Part shown: positions 56,838 through 64,000 of the stretch, piece by piece
Layout: each line of letters begins with the position of its first letter
How positions within the stretch are numbered: the stretch's first letter is position 1
Assembly: GCF_023238205.1 (NCBI RefSeq)
Contig: NZ_CP096660.1
Coordinates: 124,001 to 188,000, forward strand
Source of the DNA: Halorussus limi
Lineage (GTDB): Archaea; Halobacteriota; Halobacteria; Halobacteriales; Haladaptataceae
DNA length: 64,000 nt
Reading direction: 5' to 3'
Position numbers and translations under genes: made by a program
The notes under the pieces: model-generated
What the model saw: the letters and a program-made list of their open reading frames with translations, nothing else
The model's database searches: none
What the model was told of the DNA's origin: nothing

Positions 56838-59027
56838 TCAACCCCACTCATCTGATCGGATGACATGCGCGACTTCCACCGCCTTGACGACGGTAGTCTC
56901 TGAGACTGATTTCGGTGCGAATGCTGCGATCTCATAGGCTTTGGTCAAAAGCTTCAGGTTATCCAAATGCTCCTCGCCAAGACCCGCCTCACGACATTGC
57001 TCGTAGAACTCCCAATGTGTCTCGACCGAAGTACTGCCGACCAACTCTTCTAGACGCACCCGAGCGACAGCGTACGCTAACAAAACGGCGTCATCGTTGT
57101 CTCCAGCTTCAAGATAGTCTTTAGCCACGTCAAGGAGCGCGTCGGCGGACTGTTCGGTGTCGGCCGGAATCGTCTCCGAGAGGTCGGCCGCGGCCGTCTC
57201 GGGCGTCGCGTCGTCGCCGATGCCCCAGTCGTCACCGCCGAGTCGCCACGCGAGGACGACGCCGATGACAGCGAGACCGAGCAGTCCCGCGACGCGGAGC
57301 GCCAGCGGGTAGTCGAGCGGACCGCCGTCGGCCGTCTCGAAGGTCACGGTCGCGTTCGCCCGCGACGGTTCGAGGTTTCCGCCGATCGGCGAGTACGACG
57401 CGCTGACGTTGGCGTTCGAACTCCCGGCGACCGACGACGGCACGGGCACGACCTGCGCGTAGCCGCCGGTCGCGTTCGTCGTGACCGTTCCCACCGCGGT
57501 CCCACCGACTGACAGTTGGAGCGTGCGATTCGGAAGCGGGGTCCCGCCCTCGGTCGCCAACCGGCCCGAGACCAGCAGGCTTCCGTTCATCCGCCTGACC
57601 TCGGTCATCGAGAGGGCGGTCACGGTCGGTTCGACGGTCACCGGGACGGTGGCGTTGGCCGCGCGGAACTGCGGGTCCGCGATTCGGACCCGAACTCGTC
57701 GCTCGCCGGTCGAGAGGTTCGCCGGCACCGTCGTCGCGAAGTCGAACGACCCGTTCGGCGCCGTAGTCGTCCGCCCGACCGGGAACCCCGCGAGCGTGAC
57801 CGCGACCGGCACCCCGCCCGTGGAGACGTTCTCGGCGGTGACGGTGCCGTCGACGACCAGCGAGTCGCCGAACCCGACCGTCCGCGTTCGGTTCGTGACC
57901 GCTATCTCGGGTCGGACGCGCTCGACGCCGAACCTGACCGTGGCGTTGTCGTGGAGGTACCGCGACGCGTTCGCGGGTCGGAACCTGACCGAGCGGACCC
58001 GGTCGCCGACCGACGCCAGCGTCGGTCGGTAGGCGACCGCGAAGTGACCGGTCTCGTTCGTCCGGGTCTCGACGGTCCGGTTCTCGATTCGGAGCGTGAC
58101 GTTGCGCGAGGCTATCGCGCTGTCGTTCGCGGCGGTCACAAGTCGCCCGCGGAGTCGCACGCGGTCGGTGAACGACCCGTTCTGCGTGACCGCCCGGACC
58201 GACAGTCGAGTCCGGACGAGCGTCTGGTTCCGGACGGTCTGCTGGGCGGCCACCACGTCGGCGCGCACGGCCCCGATTTGCCGGGTCACGTTCGCGGTGT
58301 CGTCGCCCGACCCGGTCGAGACGTTGGCGTAACTCCGCCGGAGCGCGGCCGCCGACCGGTTGACCTCGGCGAGACGGCGTTCGAGTTCGTGGGCGAGTCG
58401 GCGCTCGCGTCGTATCGTGTCGTTCTCGCGGGCGTTCCGGTAACGCTGGAGCGTCGTCCGGTACGCCTGCACGTCGGCGAGGAACGCGCTCTGGATGGCT
58501 CCGACGCCGTCGAGGTCCGAGAGGTTCCGGTCGTCGCTCGCCGCATCGCTCTTCAGTTCGGCGTACTTGTCGGCGAACTCCTCGAACTTCGAGTCGTTGC
58601 CGACGAGGCGGCGGGCGCGCTCGGAGTTGCGCTCGCTGACGTTGATGCTCCGGACGAGGCGCTCTACCATCCGGTCCTGAAGCCACGCCTCGACGTCGCT
58701 GGCGTTGGACCCCTCGCCGACCCGGCCTGGATTCCGGTGGTGGACCGTGGTGTTGTTCCCGCCGGGCGGACGCGTGGTCGTCCCCTGTGCGGCGACGACG
58801 GCACCGTCCGCGCGTGATGCCGGTTGGTCCGTCCACGACGAAGCGCCACTCGTCGCTGACGAAGATTCGTCAGCGGTAGGCACGTCTCTAGTCACGGAAG
58901 ACGAAGGTTCACCTGTCTCTGGCGCGGACGCGCCCGCGGCGACCGCACCGCTCGCGGCGGCGAACAGCAGCGTCACCGCGACGGCGACGCTTCCCAGTCG
59001 CTCCCCATCGACCCCCCTCACAGACAA
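56838..59027 (-). CDS. secreted Ig-like/DUF4129-type membrane-anchored protein
   Basis: A 729-residue protein. Signal peptide-like start (VAVAVTLLFAAASGAVAAGA); Ser/Thr-rich linker with PGGNNTTV; a helical domain of about 130-260; three or four beta-sandwich domains of the carboxypeptidase-regulatory/Ig-like kind (about 270-560, e.g. GDSLVVDGTVTAENVSTGGV, LLVSGRLATEGGTPLPNRTL); one TM helix (LALRVAGLLGLAVIGVVLAW, about 580-600); and a cytosolic helical end with ADALLDVAKDYLEAGDNDDA typical of DUF4129. Many NxS/T sequons suggest glycosylation. It is divergent from the DUF58 gene and belongs to its cluster. Confidence 0.85.
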   Translation of the reverse strand: MSVRGVDGERLGSVAVAVTLLFAAASGAVAAGASAPETGEPSSSVTRDVPTADESSSATSGASSWTDQPASRADGAVVAAQGTTTRPPGGNNTTVHHRNPGRVGEGSNASDVEAWLQDRMVERLVRSINVSERNSERARRLVGNDSKFEEFADKYAELKSDAASDDRNLSDLDGVGAIQSAFLADVQAYRTTLQRYRNARENDTIRRERRLAHELERRLAEVNRSAAALRRSYANVSTGSGDDTANVTRQIGAVRADVVAAQQTVRNQTLVRTRLSVRAVTQNGSFTDRVRLRGRLVTAANDSAIASRNVTLRIENRTVETRTNETGHFAVAYRPTLASVGDRVRSVRFRPANASRYLHDNATVRFGVERVRPEIAVTNRTRTVGFGDSLVVDGTVTAENVSTGGVPVAVTLAGFPVGRTTTAPNGSFDFATTVPANLSTGERRVRVRIADPQFRAANATVPVTVEPTVTALSMTEVRRMNGSLLVSGRLATEGGTPLPNRTLQLSVGGTAVGTVTTNATGGYAQVVPVPSSVAGSSNANVSASYSPIGGNLEPSRANATVTFETADGGPLDYPLALRVAGLLGLAVIGVVLAWRLGGDDWGIGDDATPETAAADLSETIPADTEQSADALLDVAKDYLEAGDNDDAVLLAYAVARVRLEELVGSTSVETHWEFYEQCREAGLGEEHLDNLKLLTKAYEIAAFAPKSVSETTVVKAVEVAHVIRSDEWG

Positions 59028-59192
59028 CTGATACTGCGGCGAGCGTAATACCTCTATTGGGGACCAATCGGCAATATTATGCTACTCGGTGGCACGCCAA
59101 TCAGAGCGCGCCGACGGTAATGACAACCTGTTGGACTCTCGCCGCCCGGACGACCAACAGCTTGAACTACAGATACGTCGTGCGTTGGTCTG

Positions 59193-60686
59193 ATGGGGGT
59201 TACTCGCGGGTATTGGGGAGAGTTCGGACTGGTCGTCGCGCTCACCGGAGCGGCCGCGCTGTTGGCGGAACCGCTCGTGCTGGTCGGCGCGGCGGGCGTC
59301 GGCGGGTGGCTGGTCGCGCGCCACTACGCGTTCGTCAGAGCGGTCTCGGACGCCGCCGCCTCGCTCGCCGTGACCCAGTCGCCCGAGCGAGAGCGACTCA
59401 GCGAGGACGACTCGGTGACGGTCGCGCTGGAAGCGACGCTCCCCGACCCCGCGCCGCTGGACCTCGACGTGCGCGCCGACGCGCCGGTCGGGGTCGAAGT
59501 GGACGACAGCGGAACCGGCGACTCCGACGACGACGGAACCGACAGCATCGCCGACGACGGACCGAGCGTGACCCTCCCGGCGGGCGAGCGCGAGGCGACC
59601 GCGGCGTTCGAGGCCCGCTGTCCGCTGGCGGGCGAGTTCCGGTTCGACCGGCCGACCGTGACGACGGCCGACGAGTCGGGGCGGTTCACCGCGCGCTTCG
59701 CGACGGGGGAACCGGCGACCGTGACGGTCGACGCACGCGGTCCCCGGGACCTCCACGTCGGCACCGGCGGCGACGCCATCGACACGCCCTACGGCGACCT
59801 CGACACCGGCGAACGCGGCGTCGGCCTCGACTTCGCGGAACTCCGGTCGTACGTCCCCGGCGACGCTGTCCGGAACATCGACTGGAAGGCGACCGCGCGC
59901 TTCGACGAGGCGTACGTCCGGACCTACGAGACCACCGCCGAGCGCCGCATCGCCCTGCTGGTCGACTGCCGGAGCGCGATGGCGACCGGGCCGGCGGGCG
60001 CGACCAAGTTCGACTACCTCCGGCGGTTCGCGCTCGGCATGGTGGAGTACGCCCGCCAGCGGAGCGAACCGCTCGGTCTCTACGCGGTCGGCGACGAGGG
60101 ACTGATCGCCAACCGCGCGCCCGCCGCCGACGTGGAGTCCTACGCCGCGGCCGAGAGGCGACTCCGCGAACTCGCGCCGGGCGACGCCGCCGAGAGCGAC
60201 CGGCGCGCTCCGAAGGACACTTCGCCCGCCATCGCACGCCAGCGCGCCCGCCGCCTGCAAGCCGACGACTCGGCGTACGCCGAGCGGCTGGAACCGTTCT
60301 TCGCCGCGGCCGACCCGTACGTCGAGCGCATCGAGGGCGACCCGCTCTACGGCGCGGTCCGATCCTCGCTCTCGCGGGTCTCGGGCGCCCTGACGACCGT
60401 CGTGCTGACCGACGACTCGAACCGGGCCCGGACCCGGGCGGCGGTCAGGGCGGCGGCGCGGGGTGACGGCACCGTCCTCGCGTTCCTGACGCCGACCATC
60501 CTCTTCGAGCGCGACGGCGGCGACCCGGAGGCGACCTACGAGCGCTACGCCGACTTCGAGCGGTTCCGCCGCGAACTGGCGAACGAGCGGGGCGTCGCGG
60601 CCTTCGAGGTCGCGCCCGGCGACGAACTGTCGAGGCTGCTGGCCGGCCACCGCGCGCGCCGCCGGGCGGCGGAGGCGGGTGACTGA
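59193..60686 (+). CDS. DUF58 domain membrane protein
   Basis: A 497-residue protein: two hydrophobic segments in the first 45 residues (FGLVVALTGAAALLAEPLVL, VGAAGVGGWLVA), a beta-rich region, then the DUF58 core YGDLDTGERGVGLDFAELRS YVPGDAVRNIDWKATARFDE, followed by a vWA-like domain with ALLVDCRSAM and TTVVLTDDSNRARTRAAV. DUF58 proteins work with MoxR ATPases, which this cluster also encodes. Stop lies 1 bp before the next ATG. Confidence 0.92.
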   Translation: MGVTRGYWGEFGLVVALTGAAALLAEPLVLVGAAGVGGWLVARHYAFVRAVSDAAASLAVTQSPERERLSEDDSVTVALEATLPDPAPLDLDVRADAPVGVEVDDSGTGDSDDDGTDSIADDGPSVTLPAGEREATAAFEARCPLAGEFRFDRPTVTTADESGRFTARFATGEPATVTVDARGPRDLHVGTGGDAIDTPYGDLDTGERGVGLDFAELRSYVPGDAVRNIDWKATARFDEAYVRTYETTAERRIALLVDCRSAMATGPAGATKFDYLRRFALGMVEYARQRSEPLGLYAVGDEGLIANRAPAADVESYAAAERRLRELAPGDAAESDRRAPKDTSPAIARQRARRLQADDSAYAERLEPFFAAADPYVERIEGDPLYGAVRSSLSRVSGALTTVVLTDDSNRARTRAAVRAAARGDGTVLAFLTPTILFERDGGDPEATYERYADFERFRRELANERGVAAFEVAPGDELSRLLAGHRARRRAAEAGD

Positions 60687-60687
60687 G

Positions 60688-61176
60688 ATGGCCGCCCGCA
60701 CCGACTCGACCGCCGACCGGACTCGCCGCGCGGACCGAAGCCGTCTCGGCGGGGCCAGCGTCCTCGTCGTCGCGGGCGCGTTCGTCCTGTCGGCCGGCGC
60801 GCCGGGCATCGCGGCGGCCGCGGCGGTGCTGGCGGTCTGGTTCGCGCTCCCGGCGACCTACGCCTTCGCGCTCGGCAACGTCGCGCTCGCGGCGCTGGTC
60901 GGGAGCGGGGACGTCGTCCAACTCGCGGTCGCGGAGGCGGGTCTCCTCGGCGTCCTGCTCGCTCCGGCGGGCGCGCTCGACAGGCCGGGCCGCCCGGTCG
61001 CCATCGCGGTCGGCGGCGCGGCCGCCGGTGCGGCGCTCGCGTGGGCGGCCAGTCGGGGCGCGGTCGGCCTCTGGGTCGCCGGACTCGCAATCGTCGCGGC
61101 GACCGGACTCGGCGGCTACGGTCTGCATCGGTACCAACTCGTGGAACTCGACTCCGTAGGTGATGCCAGTGAGTAA
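60688..61176 (+). CDS. small membrane protein (DUF7519-type)
   Basis: A 162-residue Ala/Gly/Val-rich membrane protein with about five hydrophobic segments (ASVLVVAGAFVLSAGAPGIA, AAAAVLAVWFALPATYAFAL, and others). It resembles the haloarchaeal DUF7519 family that sits next to DUF58. Start at ATG 60688 rather than the GTG at 60679. Overlaps the following gene by 14 bp. Confidence 0.75.
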   Translation: MAARTDSTADRTRRADRSRLGGASVLVVAGAFVLSAGAPGIAAAAAVLAVWFALPATYAFALGNVALAALVGSGDVVQLAVAEAGLLGVLLAPAGALDRPGRPVAIAVGGAAAGAALAWAASRGAVGLWVAGLAIVAATGLGGYGLHRYQLVELDSVGDASE

Positions 61177-62236
61177 CGACGGGAGATTCGACCGAACCGA
61201 CGACGCGCGCGAGGAATCGACCGACGGACGACCCGGCGACCTGCTCGGCCGGGCGAGAGACGACGCGGACGATGCCAACGGGAGCACCGCCGAGACCGAC
61301 CTCGAAGAGCGCGCCGAAGACCTCGCGGCGCAGGTCGAACTCCTGTCCGAGGAGAACCAGCGCCTCCGCGAAGAATACGTCCGGGCCCGGCGGAGCGACT
61401 ACCGCCGGACCGCCGCGGGACTGCTCGCGGTCGGACTGGTGGCGGTCGTCGGCGCGCTCGCGTTTCCGAGCGCCCGCGCCGTCCTGTTCGCGCTCGGGGG
61501 AACCGGCGTGTTCGGCGCGCTCCTGACCTACTACCTGACGCCCGAGCGGTTCATCGCGGCCGAGACCGGCGAGCGCGTCTACCGGGCCGTCGCGGCGACC
61601 GGCGCGGCGCTGGTCGGCGAACTCGGCCTGCGGGACGACCGGGTCTACGCGCCCGCGAGAGCGACCGGCGACGAGTTCTCGAACGTCAGACTCTTCGTGC
61701 CACAGCGCCGCGACTACGCGGTTCCGGACCCCGCGGAGTTGGACTCGCTGTTCGTCGTCACCGACGACGAGCGTGAACGCGGCGTCTCCGTGCCGCCGAC
61801 CGGCGGGTCGCTCCACCGCGAGTTCGAGTCGGCCATGGCCGACGAACTCGCCGCAAGTCCGGTCGGGGTCGCCTCGCAACTGACCGACGCGCTGGTCGAG
61901 GGTCTGGAACTGGTCGAGCGTGCGGCCCCCGAGACCGACCCCGAGGAGGGCCGCCTCACCGTCGAGGTCTCCGAGAGCGCCTACGGCCCGCTCGACCGGT
62001 TCGACAACCCGGTGGTCTCGTTCCTCGCGGTCGGACTGGCCGACGCGCTCGACGCCCCGGTGGCGGTCGACGTGACCGAGACCGACGGTCGCGCCGACTA
62101 CTTCGTGACCTGCGAGTGGGACCCCGAGGAGGCGCGAGTCGGCGAGTCCGAAGGCGCAGAAGACGCCCGAGAGTCGGCCGAGGAGACAGCGAGGACAGAG
62201 AATATCGAGAACGGCCGAGAGGGGACCGAGGAGTAA
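61163..62236 (+). CDS. DUF7982-type membrane protein, intact paralogue of 29854-30241
   Basis: A 357-residue protein: an acidic N-terminus, a coiled coil (TDLEERAEDLAAQVELLSEE, about 45-75), two TM helices (AAGLLAVGLVAVVGALAFP and AVLFALGGTGVFGALLTYYL), then a soluble domain with RLFVPQRRDYAVPDPAELDS LFVVTDDERERGVSVPP and a C-terminal acidic tail. Family DUF7982. A GTG at 61160 and another at 61169 are alternatives. Operon: DUF58, DUF7519-type, this gene. Confidence 0.85.
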   Translation: MPVSNDGRFDRTDDAREESTDGRPGDLLGRARDDADDANGSTAETDLEERAEDLAAQVELLSEENQRLREEYVRARRSDYRRTAAGLLAVGLVAVVGALAFPSARAVLFALGGTGVFGALLTYYLTPERFIAAETGERVYRAVAATGAALVGELGLRDDRVYAPARATGDEFSNVRLFVPQRRDYAVPDPAELDSLFVVTDDERERGVSVPPTGGSLHREFESAMADELAASPVGVASQLTDALVEGLELVERAAPETDPEEGRLTVEVSESAYGPLDRFDNPVVSFLAVGLADALDAPVAVDVTETDGRADYFVTCEWDPEEARVGESEGAEDARESAEETARTENIENGREGTEE

Positions 62237-62245
62237 CGCCGCCGG

Positions 62246-63250
62246 TTACGACCCGCCGGCGGTCGCGTCCGATTCGCCGGTCGCGTCTGCTTCGGGCGTC
62301 TCGTCGGCACTGCCCGGCGGTTCGACGCTCGCGAGCACGTCGTCGATTACGTCTTCGACCGTCACGTCGCTGAGTTCCGCCTCGGCGCTCAGGGTCAGGC
62401 GGTGTGCCAGCACGGGCCGGGCCAGCGCCTTCGCGTCGTCGGGTATCACGTAGTCGCGGCCGTGAATCGCGGTGCGGGCCTTGGTCGCGTGGAGGAACGA
62501 GAGCGCGGTCCGGGGCGACGCGCCGTATTCGAGGTCCGGCGTCTCGCGGGTCGCGCCCACCAAATCGAGCAGGTACTCCTTGACGGCGCGCTCGACGTGA
62601 ACGTCCTCGACGGTCTCGCGGGCGTCCAGAATGTCCTCGGTGGAGACGACCGGCGACACGTCGTCGGGCCCGAGGTTGGGCGATTCGTCGAACCGGTCGA
62701 GCAGCGCCATCTCCTCGTCGGCGTCGGGCATCCCGACGGTGAACTTGAACTGGAAGCGGTCGCGCTGTGCGATGGGGAGTTCGTAGGTCCCCTCCATCTC
62801 GACGGGGTTCTGGGTGGCGACGACGAGGAAGGGTTCGGGCAGCGAGAGCGTCTCGCCCTCGATGGTGACCGCGCTCTCCTGCATCGCTTCGAGCAGGGCC
62901 GACTGGGTCTTGGGCGTCGCGCGGTTTATCTCGTCGGCCACGACGAGGTTGGTGAACACCGGGCCGCGCTGGAGGTCGAACTCGCCGGTCGCCTCCCGGT
63001 ACACGTTCGTCCCGGTGATGTCGGCCGGCAGGATGTCGGGCGTCATCTGGATGCGGTTCGAGTCCATCCCCGTCGCCTCGGCGAACAGGAGCGCGATGGT
63101 CGTCTTGGCCACCCCCGGCACGCCCTCCAGCAGGACGTGGCCCCGCGTCAGCAGCGAGATGGTGAGTCCCTCCACGATGGTCTCGTTGCCGACCAGCACG
63201 GTTCCGATGCGGTCTCGCAGGTCCTCGTAGATAGCCGCCGGTTGGGTCAT
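62246..63250 (-). CDS. MoxR-type AAA+ ATPase
   Basis: A 334-residue MoxR ATPase. Walker A LEGVPGVAKTT (G43-T51), Walker B LVVADEINRATPKTQSALLE AMQE, sensor VVATQNPVEMEGTYELPIAQ RDRF, and the arginine-finger/sensor-2 region YGASPRTALSFLHATKARTA. MoxR proteins act as chaperones or remodelers with vWA/DUF58 partners, here encoded 1.6 kb away on the other strand. It converges on DUF7982 with 9 bp between stops. Confidence 0.94.
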   Translation of the reverse strand: MTQPAAIYEDLRDRIGTVLVGNETIVEGLTISLLTRGHVLLEGVPGVAKTTIALLFAEATGMDSNRIQMTPDILPADITGTNVYREATGEFDLQRGPVFTNLVVADEINRATPKTQSALLEAMQESAVTIEGETLSLPEPFLVVATQNPVEMEGTYELPIAQRDRFQFKFTVGMPDADEEMALLDRFDESPNLGPDDVSPVVSTEDILDARETVEDVHVERAVKEYLLDLVGATRETPDLEYGASPRTALSFLHATKARTAIHGRDYVIPDDAKALARPVLAHRLTLSAEAELSDVTVEDVIDDVLASVEPPGSADETPEADATGESDATAGGS

Positions 63251-63376
63251 CGTCCACCCACACCACGCGGAGCCGGATAACTCGCGCGGTTAATTTCGGA
63301 TTACCGAGCGCCTCACGTCCGCCCTCCGACTGGAGTAATCGCGGTTCCGGGTCGACTGCGGTTCCGGCGGTCCCGC

Positions 63377-64000
63377 TCACCCGTCTCGGCGGCGGTGGAG
63401 CGCGGCCGCGACTCGCTCGACGCGTTCGCGGTCCCACTCGGGATGCCGACGTTCGAGGTGGGCGGCCACCTCGCCCCGCGTCGGCCGGACGCCGACCCCC
63501 GAGTCGGGCGCGCCGTCGAGGTCCGAGTCGTGACGCCACGGCCGGGGGAACGCCACCTTCGCCGACGCGAGCAGGTCGGGGCGGCGCGACCAGACCCCGA
63601 GAACCCCCACCGCCGCCGCGCCCGCGGCGAGCGTTAGCCACGCCGAGTCGCGGACGACGAGGAGTGCGACCACCAGCGGCGGCAGGCCCGCGGTGTGAGA
63701 GTAGTCGAGCAGCACTCGGTCGTGGCCCGACAGCAGCGACGCGACGAACGCCCGGTTTCGCCCCTCCTCTACCATCGCGTCGATGAAGACCGACGAGTCA
63801 GAGACCACGACGACTCGGCCCGCGCCGAGGCGCTCGGCGGTCACGACCGGCGCGGACGTGAGGTTCTCGGTTGACCCGAGTTTCCCGTTCCGGTCGGTGT
63901 CGAGGTAGGCGTACCCCGAGGTGTTGTAGACGACCGTCGCGCCGTTCGGTTCGACCGCGGTGCCGTAGTTCAGCGTCACCGAGTCCGCGCCGGTCGTCCC
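63377..64000 (-). CDS. DUF4350 protein, C-terminal part
   Basis: Runs off the right edge; 207 codons visible. Reads DSVTLNYGTAVEPNGATVVY, TERLGAGRVVVVSDSSVFID, FVASLLSGHDRVLLDYSHTA, then a TM segment (PLVVALLVVRDSAWLTLAAG AAAVGVLGVW) and a helical tail HLERRHPEWDRERVERVAAA LHRR. These are the marks of DUF4350. It stands upstream of the MoxR gene on the same strand. Confidence 0.85.
   Translation of the reverse strand, partial: GTTGADSVTLNYGTAVEPNGATVVYNTSGYAYLDTDRNGKLGSTENLTSAPVVTAERLGAGRVVVVSDSSVFIDAMVEEGRNRAFVASLLSGHDRVLLDYSHTAGLPPLVVALLVVRDSAWLTLAAGAAAVGVLGVWSRRPDLLASAKVAFPRPWRHDSDLDGAPDSGVGVRPTRGEVAAHLERRHPEWDRERVERVAAALHRRRDG

Noticed and set aside
57232-58836. 534-residue reverse ORF
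   Set aside because: Arg/Pro/Gly-rich shadow of the Ig-like/DUF4129-type gene in another frame.
59082-60809. 575-residue reverse ORF opposite DUF58
   Set aside because: Antisense shadow of the DUF58 gene; no recognisable domain.
61956-63641. 561-residue reverse ORF
   Set aside because: Overlaps the MoxR gene out of frame, with Arg/Gly-rich shadow composition.

Overview
The window is haloarchaeal (class Halobacteria). The flanks are GC-rich and code for very acidic proteins, and they carry lineage-typical families: HalOD1 output domain, a DUF7344-type winged helix, orphan TFB, Orc1/Cdc6, a Tat lipoprotein and a DUF58/MoxR/DUF4350 cluster. I cannot name the genus from sequence alone.

Left flank (1-8.3 kb), core-like: a partial M20 amidase, small haloarchaeal proteins, a tryptophanase gene preceded by a 24-bp palindrome, a Tat lipoprotein, an aldehyde dehydrogenase-SDR reductase pair, and the wreck of a branched-chain amino acid ABC transporter. 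The livF-like gene has lost its middle and only the last ~45 codons of livG remain; livG stops being recognisable near 8318.

Element (about 8.3-26 kb), read as an integrated plasmid or integrative mobilizable element. It holds a broken PIN toxin with an intact partner, a tctCBA tricarboxylate transporter operon, a tightly overlapping ribbon-helix-helix/relaxase/coupling-protein operon, a HTH-MazF toxin-antitoxin pair, a coiled-coil protein, a phi-H-type repressor, a TFB homologue, a CPBP protease, and an Orc1/Cdc6 gene surrounded by eight copies of an ACACTTGCGAGACGGTGT iteron. Four 42-43 bp inverted repeats (TTAACCA...TGGTTAA) lie at separate places in this element. A 139-bp MITE-like insertion with a 4-bp target duplication lies at its right end. 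I find no integrase.

Surface-glycan locus (about 28-53 kb), lower in GC: methyltransferases, FemAB/GNAT-like transferase, asparagine synthase, GT4 and GT2 glycosyltransferases, a Wzx-type flippase, two sulfatase-fold proteins lacking the formylglycine cysteine, an APH-fold kinase, a beta-propeller protein, a beta-helix protein and polytopic membrane proteins. Together these look like a pathway that builds, modifies and flips a lipid-linked surface polysaccharide or N-glycan. On its left lies a decayed copy of a DUF7982-DUF4350 pair whose intact paralogues are at the right end of the window. On its right lies a graveyard of sugar-nucleotide genes (nucleotidyltransferase, epimerase, UDP-sugar dehydrogenase) and a DUF457 gene. 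Very AT-rich tracts punctuate the locus.

Right flank (56.8-64 kb), GC-rich again: a large secreted Ig-like/DUF4129-type protein, DUF58, a small membrane protein, DUF7982, MoxR ATPase and a partial DUF4350 protein, a conserved haloarchaeal membrane-associated MoxR system.
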